Assembly (NCBI RefSeq): GCF_018069565.1
Contig: NZ_JAGPNL010000001.1
Span: forward strand, 1,860,001 to 1,924,000
DNA: 64,000 nt
DNA from: Streptomyces tagetis
GTDB taxonomy: Bacteria > Actinomycetota > Actinomycetes > Streptomycetales > Streptomycetaceae
Direction: 5' to 3'
Each line of letters opens with the position of its first letter. The stretch's first letter is position 1. The position numbers were made by a program, and so were the translations under genes. This document shows, one piece after another, positions 36,000-45,764 of this stretch. Under the pieces are notes generated by a model. The model did not search any database. It was not told where the DNA came from and saw only the letters and a program-made list of their open reading frames with translations.

Positions 36000-36892
36000 C
36001 GGGAACCTCCGGCGGGATGGGGTCCGGCCGCCTCGCGGCGGTGGGCGCGGGCCTTGCGGTCGTTGGCCGGCGCCCGGCCGGCCTCTCCGGAGACGTCACG
36101 GATCGCGTCGGCGAGGAGGTTGCAGGCCCAGACGGTGATCATGATCAGCAGAGCGGGTGCCACCGGTGCCCAGGGACGGTGGCCGAGGTAGCCCAGGTCG
36201 GAGGCGAGCAGCCCGCCCCAGGTGGGCTCGGGCGGCTGGACGCCGATCCCGAGGAAGGTCAGGCTGGAGACGATCACGAAGCCGACGCCGACGGTCTGGG
36301 CGAGCGCGACGGCGATCGGCGGGAGCACCTTGGCCCAGACGTGGCGGCGCACGATCCAGCCGATGGAGGCGCCGGAGACGATCGCCGCCTCCACGTAGGC
36401 GGAGCGGGCGACGGCCAGGGTGGCGGCGCGGGAGACCCGGTAGAAGAGCGGCGAGACCAGGGTGCCGGTCACCAGCATGGCCTGGGTGATGCCGTTGCCG
36501 AGCAGGGCGATCACCGCGATGGCGAAGAGCAGGAAGGGCAGGGCGACCAGGGTGTCGGCGATGCGCAGGGTCAGCCATTCGAAGACCCGGCCGAGGTGGA
36601 CCGACAGGATGCCGGGGACCGCGCCCGCCACGAGCGCCACGAGGGCGACCTCCAGCGAGCCGAGGACGCTGACCCGGGAGCCGTCGAGCAGACGGCTGAG
36701 CACGTCGCGGCCGAGGTGGTCCGTGCCCATCCAGTGGCCGGCCGAGTAGGCGGCGAGCGCGTGGTCGCCGGTGGCGAGGGGGTCCTGCGGTGCGAGCCAG
36801 GGGCCGAGCAGCGCGAGGAGCGCGATCACGGCGAGGATGACGACGGCGATCCGTCCGGAGGTGAGCGCGAGGACGCGGCGCACCATGGTCAC
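35996..36892 (-). CDS. ABC permease, DppC type
   Basis: 298 aa; ATG at 36892 overlapping the stop of the first permease (ATGA). Six membrane helices; the cytoplasmic coupling motif is EAAIVSGASIGWIVRRHVW. The N-terminal DppC-type extension (PLATGDHALAAYSAGHWMGTDHLGRDVLSRLLDG) is clear. It pairs with the DppB-type permease upstream. Confidence 0.9.
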   Translation of the reverse strand: MTMVRRVLALTSGRIAVVILAVIALLALLGPWLAPQDPLATGDHALAAYSAGHWMGTDHLGRDVLSRLLDGSRVSVLGSLEVALVALVAGAVPGILSVHLGRVFEWLTLRIADTLVALPFLLFAIAVIALLGNGITQAMLVTGTLVSPLFYRVSRAATLAVARSAYVEAAIVSGASIGWIVRRHVWAKVLPPIAVALAQTVGVGFVIVSSLTFLGIGVQPPEPTWGGLLASDLGYLGHRPWAPVAPALLIMITVWACNLLADAIRDVSGEAGRAPANDRKARAHRREAAGPHPAGGSR

Positions 36893-37914
36893 ACCCCCCG
36901 CCGGGAGGCCGGCGTCACGTGGGCCAGCACCAGGTTGACGACGAGGTTGAAGGAGACGACCAGGGCGATCGAGACCACCAGGACGCCCTGTACGGCGGGT
37001 ACGTCACCGGCCTGGGCGGAGTCGTTGGCGAACCTGCCGAAGCCCTGCAGACCGAAGATCCACTCGGTGACGACGGAGGCGCCGACCAGGGCGGGGAACT
37101 TCTGCCCGAGGGTGGCGAGCGTCGGCCCGAGGGCGTTGCGCAGCACGTGGGTGAAGAAGATCCGCCGCGGGCTCAGTCCGCGTACCACCGCGCCGGTCAC
37201 GTAGTTCTCCTGGTAGGCGCCGACGAGGCTGGAGCGGAGCTGGCGTGCCACGTCGGCGACGACGTCGAAGCTGAGGGCCAGGGCGGGCAGCGTGATGTGG
37301 GCGAGCCAGGCGCCGGCACCCTGCTCCGCCGGGACGTAGCCGGCCGAGGGGAACAACCCCAGCCCGACGGCGAGGACCGAGACCAGCACGATGCCGACGA
37401 CGAAGGCGGGCATCACCGAGATCACGGTGACGAAGCCGGTGATCGTCCGGTCGATCACCGTGGTCCGCCGGAGCGCCGCGACCGTGCCGAGCAGGAAGCC
37501 GGCGAACACTCCGATGATCAGGGCGAACGTCGCGACCGAGAGGCTCACGCCCAGGCCGAGCCCGATGAGGGTGGAGATGTCGGCCCCGTTGACCCAGCTC
37601 GTGCCGAGGTCACCGTGGAGCACCGAGGTGAACCAGTCCCCGTACTGGGTGAGGAAGGGCCGGTCGAGTCCCCACTGGGCCTCGACCCGTTCGATGGCCT
37701 CGGGGGTGGCCTCCTCTCCCAACTGGACGCGGGCCGGGCTGAGTCCGCTCAGCGAGCGGAGGGCGAAGGTCACGAAGGTCGCCACCAGGAAGACCGGCGC
37801 GAAGACGGCGGCCGACCGGGCGAGGACGGCCAGGACCCGGCCCGCCGCGTGCCGGACCCCGGCCACGGCGACCCGGCGGCGGACAGGGGTGACCGGCGGT
37901 GCGGTCGTCGTCAC
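36889..37914 (-). CDS. ABC permease, DppB type
   Basis: 341 aa from a GTG at 37914 behind GAGAGGGGG; a longer reading frame from 38001 would run into the binding-protein gene. Family marks: EEATPEAIERVEAQWGLDRPF, FTSVLHGDLGTSW and the coupling motif VRGLSPRRIFFTHVLRNALGP. It forms the transmembrane channel with the next gene product. Confidence 0.9.
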   Translation of the reverse strand: MTTTAPPVTPVRRRVAVAGVRHAAGRVLAVLARSAAVFAPVFLVATFVTFALRSLSGLSPARVQLGEEATPEAIERVEAQWGLDRPFLTQYGDWFTSVLHGDLGTSWVNGADISTLIGLGLGVSLSVATFALIIGVFAGFLLGTVAALRRTTVIDRTITGFVTVISVMPAFVVGIVLVSVLAVGLGLFPSAGYVPAEQGAGAWLAHITLPALALSFDVVADVARQLRSSLVGAYQENYVTGAVVRGLSPRRIFFTHVLRNALGPTLATLGQKFPALVGASVVTEWIFGLQGFGRFANDSAQAGDVPAVQGVLVVSIALVVSFNLVVNLVLAHVTPASRRGV

Positions 37915-37990
37915 GGGGCTGCCCCCTCTCTGTGCGATGGGTGGATGGACGGTGACGGGGCCGCTCGCTCCGACCGGCCCCGGACGCGGG

Positions 37991-39562
37991 TCAGTTGCCA
38001 CCGGAGACGGTCACGCCGGTCCAGTCGACGTGCCCCGGGTTCTTCGGCAGGCCGGACACCGCCCGCGTCTTGGCGAAGAGGTTCGGGGAGGCGTACGTGA
38101 ACACCAGCGCCCTGCTCTTCAGCCCCGCCCGGGTCGCGGCCCGCAGCGTCCCGGCGTACCCGGGCGCGTCGAGCGGCGTCTGCCGGACCTTGGCCACCGC
38201 CTCCTCGAACCCATCCGGCTCGTACGGGGTGGAGAGGTTGAGCGGGCCGTCGGGGCCGAAGTGCGCGGTGAGGGTCTGGACGGCGGAGTCGCGGCCGGTG
38301 GTCCCGTAGAGCGAGAAGGTGAGGTCCTTGGCGAAGAACGGGGTGGCCCAGTTCTTGTCGATCCGGATCGTCACGGTGATGCCGACCGCGGCCAGTTGCG
38401 ACTGCACGATCTCGGCCTGGGGGTCCTCCGAGGGGATGACGAGGTCCAGCCTGAGGTCGCCGGGCCGGTGCCCCGCCTCGGCGAGGAGCTTCCTCGCCCT
38501 CGCGGGGTCGTGGGGGTAGGCGTTCTCGGACTCCGGGTCGTAGGCCACGTATCCCTTCGGGAAGGGCTGGTCGGTCGCCTCGCCGTAGCCGAAGGTGAGC
38601 TTGTCGACGAACTCCCGGCGGTCGACCGCGTGCCGCACCGCGTCGACGACCCGGTCGTCGTCGAAGGGCGCCTTGTTGACGTTGAGGCTGAGGTTGGCGG
38701 CGTTGAAGCCGGGCTGGACGAAGACGTCGAGGCCCGCCTTCTTCGCGGCGTCCGCCTGACTGGGGTCGATGTCGGCGAAGTTGTAGACGCCGGTGCGCAG
38801 GCCCGAGACGACCGTCGAGGCGTCGGGGGCGGAGACCAGCTCGACGTGGTCGATGTGGATGTCGGCCGCGTCCCAGTAGCCGGGGTTCTTCCTGAGGACC
38901 GCCTTGGTGCCCGGGACCAGTTGCTCGATCACGAACGGCCCGGCGCCGACCGGGTGCTGGTCGAGCTTCGCGGGGTCCTCGGCCGCCTTGGGGCTGGCGA
39001 TCTGGAGGACGCGCTGTCCGAGCAACTGCGGTATCTGGTAGTCGACCTGGGTGAGGTGCAGCGTCGCCTCCAGCCCGTTCGCCTCCACCTTGCCGATCGA
39101 GGTCAGGTCGCCGAAGAGCGCGGAGTTCTCCTGCTTCTGGGCGCGCTCGATGGCGGCCTTCACCGCGGCGGCGTCGACCGGTTCGCCGTCGCTGAACCTC
39201 TGACCCGGGCGCAGGGTGAAGGTGATGCGATCGCCCCTGTCGTTGTAGGACCAGCTCTCGGCGAGGTCGGGGACCGCCTTGCCGTCCTCGTCGGTGCGTG
39301 TCAACGAGGCGTATACGAGGGAGAGTTGGCGGAACTGGGCGCCGCTGCCCGAGACCACCGGGTCCCAGTGGGCCGGGAAGTAGGAGGAGGCCCACTTCAG
39401 CGTGGCGTCGCCGGTGGCCGGGGAGGCGGCGCCCCCGCAGGCGGTGAGGGCGGGGACGAGGAGGGCGGCGACGGCCCCGAGCGCGGCGGCCCGCGGGCCG
39501 AAGGGGCGCCGGGCGGGCCGGAGACGGAGTCTCCGGGGGAAGGTCGTCGGTCGTGCGGACAT
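37991..39562 (-). CDS. ABC substrate-binding lipoprotein, SBP_bac_5 (OppA/DppA) family
   Basis: 523 aa from the ATG at 39562. Twin-Arg-like basic N-terminus, hydrophobic stretch and lipobox ALTACGG; anchored outside the membrane. Typical family-5 motifs: SWSYNDRGDRITFTLRPGQRFSDGEP and VNKAPFDDDRVVDAVRHAVDRREFV. It delivers the substrate to the permeases. It is the first protein-coding gene of the operon after the 24-aa leader peptide, with about 308 bases of untranslated leader between. Confidence 0.9.
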   Translation of the reverse strand: MSARPTTFPRRLRLRPARRPFGPRAAALGAVAALLVPALTACGGAASPATGDATLKWASSYFPAHWDPVVSGSGAQFRQLSLVYASLTRTDEDGKAVPDLAESWSYNDRGDRITFTLRPGQRFSDGEPVDAAAVKAAIERAQKQENSALFGDLTSIGKVEANGLEATLHLTQVDYQIPQLLGQRVLQIASPKAAEDPAKLDQHPVGAGPFVIEQLVPGTKAVLRKNPGYWDAADIHIDHVELVSAPDASTVVSGLRTGVYNFADIDPSQADAAKKAGLDVFVQPGFNAANLSLNVNKAPFDDDRVVDAVRHAVDRREFVDKLTFGYGEATDQPFPKGYVAYDPESENAYPHDPARARKLLAEAGHRPGDLRLDLVIPSEDPQAEIVQSQLAAVGITVTIRIDKNWATPFFAKDLTFSLYGTTGRDSAVQTLTAHFGPDGPLNLSTPYEPDGFEEAVAKVRQTPLDAPGYAGTLRAATRAGLKSRALVFTYASPNLFAKTRAVSGLPKNPGHVDWTGVTVSGGN

Positions 39563-39869
39563 CTCGGTGTTCTCTCTGTGAAAGGGGTCACCGGCCCGCC
39601 GCGGGACAAGGGCGGGCGGGACCGGGGCGGTCCGGCGCCCGCGCCGGAGCCGTGCGCGGACACGCGGGCAGGGCGACGGGAGCCTCGATACGCCTTCGGG
39701 CGGGCGGAGTTCGCCCCCGCCGGATGTCGACGGGGACACGAACGGGACCGGCGCGGGCCGGAGGGGAGTGCGCGAGGAGGACGCGGGCGGGCCGTTCAGC
39801 GCGGTGGCGGACGGCGGCGGTGCCGTCGTCGTCGGTCGGCGGAGGCCGGGGAGCCGAAGTGGCGGTCGG
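39563..39869 (-). other. leader region between cysteine leader peptide and binding protein gene
   Basis: 307 bp of GC-rich leader with several possible short hairpins. A classical attenuator with U-tract is not visible. Control, if any, would act through translation or Rho-dependent termination. Confidence 0.35.
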
Positions 39870-39944
39870 TCAGCGACAGAGGGCGCTGGAGGTGCGCCGC
39901 AGGTCCACGTAACGGCACATCACGCCGGGGTGCGTCGTGAGCAT
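39870..39944 (-). CDS. cysteine-type leader peptide of the organosulfur operon, 24 aa
   Basis: The ATG at 39944 lies 7 bases after a -10 box, so the mRNA is probably leaderless. The peptide ends CRYVDLRRTSSALCR followed by TGA. The R-x-V-D-L...SALC pattern matches short leader peptides found in front of sulfur-assimilation operons in Streptomyces, and two Cys codons (residues 10 and 23) are suited to sensing cysteinyl-tRNA. Expected role: low cysteine stalls ribosomes near the last Cys codon and raises expression of the downstream importer operon. The mechanism is inferred. Confidence 0.75.
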   Translation of the reverse strand: MLTTHPGVMCRYVDLRRTSSALCR

Positions 39945-39951
39945 GCGGCAC

Positions 39952-39981
39952 ATCCTGGTGGCAGCCGGCGCCGGATGTCAA
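39952..39981 (-). promoter_or_regulatory. promoter of the organosulfur operon
   Basis: Minus-strand TTGACA at 39981-39976, 18-bp spacer, CAGGAT at 39957-39952. The expected transcription start falls at or beside the leader-peptide ATG at 39944. Confidence 0.75.
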
Positions 39982-39983
39982 TG

Positions 39984-39999
39984 GACACCTTTTGGTGTC
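39984..39999. promoter_or_regulatory. palindrome GACACC-TTTT-GGTGTC upstream of -35
   Basis: Perfect 6-bp inverted repeat with a TTTT spacer, three bases upstream of the -35 hexamer. The position suits an activator or repressor of the sulfur operon. It could also be a weak terminator of the DsbA-like gene that ends at 40030. Confidence 0.6.
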
Positions 40000-40029
40000 T
40001 CATTCGGTGGAACGGCGCTCGGCCGCAGC

Positions 40030-41031
40030 TCAGCGAGGTGAAGGGGGGCCGGACAGGGCGGCGGGGTGCCGGCGGGCCTCGTCCGGGTGGAGCCACAGCG
40101 GGCCCTGGCCGGTGTCCACCCGCACCGCCCCCGGCGGCGGCCAGACGCCCTCGGCGAGCACCAGGCGCTCGGGCTCCGTCAGGCTCCGGTACCGCTCCAG
40201 CGCGGCGGCGGGACCGAGCGGCGCGGCCTCCTCCACCGGCCCCTGGCCCAGCTCCTCGACGGCGGCGGCGTACGCCGTGAACGGCCGCCAGCCGGGCACC
40301 GCCCGGTGTCCGGCCGCGGTGCGGAACAGCAACGTCGGCAACGCGTACCGCAGTTCCCCGTCGGCGGTCTCCTTGGCCGCGCCGGGATGCGGCGACCGCC
40401 CGCGCACGGAGAGCACCTCGGGGACCGGGCGACGGGCCTCCGCGCGGTCCGCGAGCACCCGCTCCCGCACCTTTGGGGAGGCGGCGTCCCGGGCCAGCGC
40501 GACGGGGTCCAGGCCGGGCACGCCCCGCACGCACCGCAGCGCCAGCTCCGGGGTGTCCGCCGGTTCGCCGAGGACGAAGGCGCTCTCCCGCAGCCGCCGC
40601 AGCACCCGCTCCGCGACGTCCCGGCCCTGCGACTCGGCCGCCTTGGCGGCCAGCGAGGACGGCCAGGAACTCGCCGCGACCCGGCGCAGCGAGCGCGCGC
40701 GGGGGGCCAGGGTGTGCGCGCCGATCTCCGCCACGTGGCGTGCGTACCAGGCGGTTTCGGCCGCCGGGTCGGGCGGGGGGTCGTCGCCGTCGTCGAAGAG
40801 GACGGCGTACACCCGCCGCCACCGGGCACGTCCGGCCAGCGCCGCCCGGAGCCCGCGGAAGACCGGCTCGGAGCCCCAGGCCCAGGGGCAGAGCGGATCG
40901 GTGTACTCCACCACCTCCAGCGTGACCACCTCGCCGGCACCGCCCCGGTCCGCGTCGGACGGCGCCCCCGCGCACGCCGGCCGTGGGGCGTCCCGCCCGG
41001 GTGGCGGCGGCCGGTCCGGAGCGCGGGTCAC
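40030..41031 (-). CDS. DsbA-family (FrnE-like) thioredoxin-fold protein with single active-site Cys
   Basis: 333 aa from a GTG at 41031 overlapping the stop of the Rrf2 gene (GTGA). After a Pro-rich tail, VTLEVVEYTDPLCPWAWGSEPVFRGL opens a DsbA-type thioredoxin domain. The CxxC is reduced to C-P-W-A, so it cannot form an internal disulfide. A large helical insertion follows, and the cis-Pro region is YALPTLLFR. Possible roles are glutathione-, mycothiol- or CoA-linked chemistry. Coupling to an Rrf2 regulator next to a sulfur operon suggests thiol or sulfur stress. Confidence 0.75.
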   Translation of the reverse strand: MTRAPDRPPPPGRDAPRPACAGAPSDADRGGAGEVVTLEVVEYTDPLCPWAWGSEPVFRGLRAALAGRARWRRVYAVLFDDGDDPPPDPAAETAWYARHVAEIGAHTLAPRARSLRRVAASSWPSSLAAKAAESQGRDVAERVLRRLRESAFVLGEPADTPELALRCVRGVPGLDPVALARDAASPKVRERVLADRAEARRPVPEVLSVRGRSPHPGAAKETADGELRYALPTLLFRTAAGHRAVPGWRPFTAYAAAVEELGQGPVEEAAPLGPAAALERYRSLTEPERLVLAEGVWPPPGAVRVDTGQGPLWLHPDEARRHPAALSGPPSPR

Positions 41032-41474
41032 GCGGCGCCCACCTCGGGCCGCCGGTCCTGTGCGCCCGAGGGCAGCAGCGAGGCCAGCGTCAGCCCGCCG
41101 AGGACCGCCGCCGCACCCGCTTCCAGTTGCCGCCACACACCGGGCAGGGGAGCGGCGGCGCCGGGGTAGCTCAGCGTGTCCAGCGGCCGGCCGCGCAGGC
41201 TCAGGACCTCGCCGTCGACGGCGCGCACCACGTCCAGGAGGGTGACCTCGTCGGCGGGCCGGCCCAGCCAGTAACCCCCCTCGCAGCCGCGCCGGCTGCG
41301 GACGAGGCCCGCTCTGCGCAACTCGCCCACCACGGACTTCAGGAAACGGTAGGGAATCTCCTGCGCGGAGGCGATGGCTTCGCAGGTGAGCGGACGGCCG
41401 GGTTCACGGGCGAGCTCCAGGAGGGCCCGCGTGGCGTAGTCCGCCTTCGCGGAGATCTGCATGGCGTCCATCAT
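41028..41474 (-). CDS. Rrf2-family regulator, CymR-like
   Basis: 148 aa from the ATG at 41474; ATGs at 41471 and 41462 (MQISAKADYATRALLEL) are equally possible. The winged helix has LTCEAIASAQEIPYRFLKSV and GLVRSRRGCEGGYWLGRPADEV. Only one Cys (in GCEGGY) is present, so the three-Cys Fe-S cluster of IscR/NsrR is absent. That is the situation in CymR, the cysteine-metabolism repressor of Bacillus. It lies between the sulfur operon and a divergent cupin gene, with an 18-bp palindrome in the gap. Control of sulfur genes is a reasonable inference. Confidence 0.8.
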   Translation of the reverse strand: MMDAMQISAKADYATRALLELAREPGRPLTCEAIASAQEIPYRFLKSVVGELRRAGLVRSRRGCEGGYWLGRPADEVTLLDVVRAVDGEVLSLRGRPLDTLSYPGAAAPLPGVWRQLEAGAAAVLGGLTLASLLPSGAQDRRPEVGAA

Positions 41475-41524
41475 GCCCGACCGGCCCCGCGCGAGTGCCG
41501 CCTCCACTCGAACCCGCTTTCTGT

Positions 41525-41542
41525 TGCGGCAACATTGCCGCA
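41525..41542. promoter_or_regulatory. 18-bp palindrome, candidate Rrf2 operator
   Basis: TGCGGCAA-CA-TTGCCGCA is a perfect inverted repeat between the divergent Rrf2 and cupin genes. It lies 22 bp upstream of the cupin -35 hexamer and 51 bp upstream of the Rrf2 start. Confidence 0.65.
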
Positions 41543-41564
41543 GATGAACCCCATAGGACACCTC

Positions 41565-41594
41565 TTGACATCCTTTTCCGCGCCGCCCTAGCGT
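41565..41594 (+). promoter_or_regulatory. promoter of the cupin gene, probably leaderless
   Basis: TTGACA at 41565-41570, 18-bp spacer, TAGCGT at 41589-41594, then 7 bases to the ATG at 41602. The geometry is the same as for the two leader peptides at 27344 and 39944. Confidence 0.65.
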
Positions 41595-41601
41595 CCCGGC
41601 C

Positions 41602-42213
41602 ATGAGCGAGCCCCTGACCACCGCCGGCGAAGGCTTCCACCCGCACCTCCACGCCGCCGCGGACGACCGCCCGGCGGCGCCCCCGCACACCCGCCTGCAC
41701 CACATCCGCGCCGACGCCCTGGACGGCGACACGGCGCAGACCGGGGGGATGCGCCGGTTCGCGGCCGTCAGCGGGAAGACCACCGGCTCCGAGAAGCTGT
41801 GGATGGGACAGACCCACGTGGCGCCCGAGACCTCCTCCTCCGACCACCACCACGGAGACTCCGAGACCGCCATCCACGTGGTCAGCGGGCACCCGGAGTT
41901 CGTCTTCCTGGACGACTCGGGCGACGGGCCCCGGGAGGTGCGCCTGCGCACCTCGCCCGGCGACTACATCTTCGTCCCGCCCTTCGTGCCGCACCGGGAG
42001 GAGAACCCCGACCCCACCGAGGAGGCCGTCGTGGTCATCGCCCGCTCGACCCAGGAGGCGATCGTGGTGAACCTGCCCCACCTGTACGCCCTTCCGGCCA
42101 CGGAGGACCGACCGGACCTGCCCGGGGCTCCGGAGAGCGGGCGGGCGGCGGCGCCCTGGCGGACGTACGTGCCGGCCCGCGACCCCGCTCCCCGCGACGA
42201 GCCCCGCGGATGA
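41602..42213 (+). CDS. cupin-domain protein
   Basis: 203 aa; ATG at 41602 without a ribosome site, consistent with a leaderless mRNA. A single cupin barrel in the middle: metal-binding set SDHHHGDSETAIHVVSG (His, His, Glu) and PGDYIFVPPFVPHREEN (His). N- and C-terminal thirds are low-complexity. Cupins of this size include small-molecule dioxygenases and binding proteins; one possibility beside sulfur genes is a thiol dioxygenase, but the sequence does not prove it. It is divergent from the Rrf2 regulator and converges on rox. Confidence 0.8.
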   Translation: MSEPLTTAGEGFHPHLHAAADDRPAAPPHTRLHHIRADALDGDTAQTGGMRRFAAVSGKTTGSEKLWMGQTHVAPETSSSDHHHGDSETAIHVVSGHPEFVFLDDSGDGPREVRLRTSPGDYIFVPPFVPHREENPDPTEEAVVVIARSTQEAIVVNLPHLYALPATEDRPDLPGAPESGRAAAPWRTYVPARDPAPRDEPRG

Positions 42214-42217
42214 CGCC

Positions 42218-43933
<1,716 letters not shown>

Positions 43934-43983
43934 TCATCGGCCGACCGTCATATCAGCGTCCTTTCGACGGAGGTCCCTCCGCT

Positions 43984-44628
43984 GTGATCGCGCCCGCCCC
44001 GGCACACCCCCATCCCGGCCTTCCCCGCCGTCCCGGCCCCTTCGTCACTCCCCGCATTCCCGCCCGAGCCGACGCGCGACGCAATCGGGAGAAACTCCTC
44101 GCCGCCGCCCGCTCCGCCTTCACCGTCCCCACGGACACCGTCGTCCCCCTCGAAACCATCGCCCGAGCGGCGGGGGTCGGGATCGGCACGCTCTACCGGC
44201 ACTTCCCCCACCGCCGGGCGCTCGTCGAGGCCGTCTACGCCGCCGAACTGGACGAGGTCACCGCCGAGGCGCCCGCGCTGCTCGCCGCCCTGCCGCCCGA
44301 CGCGGCCCTGCGCGCCTGGCTGGACCGGTACGCGCGGTTCGCCGCGGCCAGGAGCGGCCCGGCCGGTACGGTGCCCGACGGCGCCGTCACCGAAGCCGGA
44401 AGGGTACGGGTCACCGGCACCGTCACGCTCTTCCTCGCTGCCGGAGCGCGGACCGGCGCGCTCCGCCGGGACGTCGACGCCGACGACGCGGTCGCCCTGC
44501 TCCTGGGCGTCCTCTCGTCCCCGGGCAGCCGCGACACGCCGGAACGGACCGGCCGGCTCCTCGACCTCGTCGTCGACGCGCTGCGCCCGCACGCCGCTCC
44601 GTATCCGGCATCCGAGAGGCAGAGTTGA
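43984..44628 (+). CDS. TetR-family transcriptional regulator
   Basis: 214 aa from a GTG at 43984 placed after GGAGG; a GTG at 43900 in the same frame would add 28 residues. The N-terminal helix-turn-helix is REKLLAAARSAFTVPTD then VPLETIARAAGVGIGTLYRHFPHRRALVE. The C-terminal ligand domain is less conserved. It lies downstream of the RAE rightward promoter and terminator and upstream of the MBL gene. The GGAGG ribosome site is within GGAGG-TC-CCTCC, a small hairpin that could mask it. The target is unknown; rox or the MBL gene are candidates. Confidence 0.82.
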   Translation: MIAPAPAHPHPGLPRRPGPFVTPRIPARADARRNREKLLAAARSAFTVPTDTVVPLETIARAAGVGIGTLYRHFPHRRALVEAVYAAELDEVTAEAPALLAALPPDAALRAWLDRYARFAAARSGPAGTVPDGAVTEAGRVRVTGTVTLFLAAGARTGALRRDVDADDAVALLLGVLSSPGSRDTPERTGRLLDLVVDALRPHAAPYPASERQS

Positions 44629-44665
44629 GGGAGAGTTGAAGGAGAGTGGAGGGAGAGTGGAGGGA
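44622..44665. repeat. four tandem 11-bp repeats
   Basis: GAGTTGAGGGA, GAGTTGAAGGA, GAGTGGAGGGA, GAGTGGAGGGA in a row. They begin inside the last codons of the TetR gene and extend into the spacer before the MBL gene. Confidence 0.85.
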
Positions 44666-44749
44666 GAACAGCGCGCGCCGGACAGCGACGGGAGGCACCC
44701 GCCGCGCGCACCCCTACCGCATCGAGCCGGCCGACAGGAGGACCCCGCC

Positions 44750-45691
44750 GTGCCCCCGGACACCATCGTCCTCGGCGACGTCGAGGTCACCCGCGTCGTC
44801 GAGTGGTCGGGCCCTGTCCGCACGGCCCGCTTCATCGTCCCGGACAGCGACGCGGAGACCTGGCGGCGCAACGAGTGGTGGCTGGCCCCCGACTTCTGGA
44901 CGCCGGACGACGACGCCTACCGCTGCCACGTCCAGACCTGGGTCCTGCGCAGTGAGGGCCAGACCATCCTGGTCGACACCGGCATCGGCAACGGCCGCGA
45001 CCGGCCGCAGGTCCCGGAGTTCGCCGGGCTGGACACCCCGTTCCTCGACCGGCTGCGCGCGGCCGGTGTCGCCCCCGAGGACGTCGACATCGTCGTCAAC
45101 ACCCACATCCACTACGACCACGTCGGCTGGAACACCCGCTGGTGCGACGGCCGTTGGGTGCCGACCTTCCCCGAGGCGACGTACCTCGTCCCGCGCCTGG
45201 ACGACGTGTACTTCGACCCGGCCAGGGAGGACCGGCGCAGGCCCCCGCGTGACGCCTTCGAGCGACTGCGGCGGGAGGGCGCCGAGTTGGTGTTCCGCGA
45301 CAGCATCGAGCCCGTGCACCGGTCCGGGCAGGCGGTGGTGTGGGAGGGCAGCCACCGCATCGACCGCAACCTGAGACTGGAGGCGGCACCGGGCCACACC
45401 CCCGGCTCCAGCGTCCTCACCCTCCGCTCCGGCACCGACCGGGCCGTCTTCGTCGGGGACATGCTGCACAGCCCCGTCCAGGTCCTCCACCCCGAGTGGA
45501 GCAGTTGCTTCTGCGAGGACCCCGCACTCGCCGCCCGGACCCGCCGCGCCTACCTCTCCCGCGCCGCCGAGCAGCGCGAACTCGTCATCCCGGCCCACTG
45601 GCCCGGACACGGGGGCGCCGAAGTCCGGCGCCAGGGCGACGGATTCGCCATCGCCGCCTGGGCGGGCTTCCCCCGGGCGCCGGCCGGGTGA
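44750..45691 (+). CDS. MBL-fold metallo-hydrolase
   Basis: 313 aa from a GTG at 44750 behind AGGAGG; an earlier in-frame start at 44636 lies in the repeat region. The metallo-beta-lactamase fold has the zinc motif NTHIHYDHVGW (HxHxDH), then further ligands in APGHTPGSSV, VFVGDML and IPAHWPGHG. The LVDTGIGNGRDRP strand precedes it. It resembles quorum-quenching lactonase and SMR-type hydrolases rather than true beta-lactamases; substrate unknown. It follows the TetR gene by 121 bp, perhaps in one unit. Confidence 0.88.
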   Translation: MPPDTIVLGDVEVTRVVEWSGPVRTARFIVPDSDAETWRRNEWWLAPDFWTPDDDAYRCHVQTWVLRSEGQTILVDTGIGNGRDRPQVPEFAGLDTPFLDRLRAAGVAPEDVDIVVNTHIHYDHVGWNTRWCDGRWVPTFPEATYLVPRLDDVYFDPAREDRRRPPRDAFERLRREGAELVFRDSIEPVHRSGQAVVWEGSHRIDRNLRLEAAPGHTPGSSVLTLRSGTDRAVFVGDMLHSPVQVLHPEWSSCFCEDPALAARTRRAYLSRAAEQRELVIPAHWPGHGGAEVRRQGDGFAIAAWAGFPRAPAG

Positions 45692-45764
45692 CCGACGGGG
45701 GAGCGGCGGGGGGAGGGGGAGCGGCGGCGCAGCACGGAGAGGCGGCCCCGATGCGCTCCGTGGC

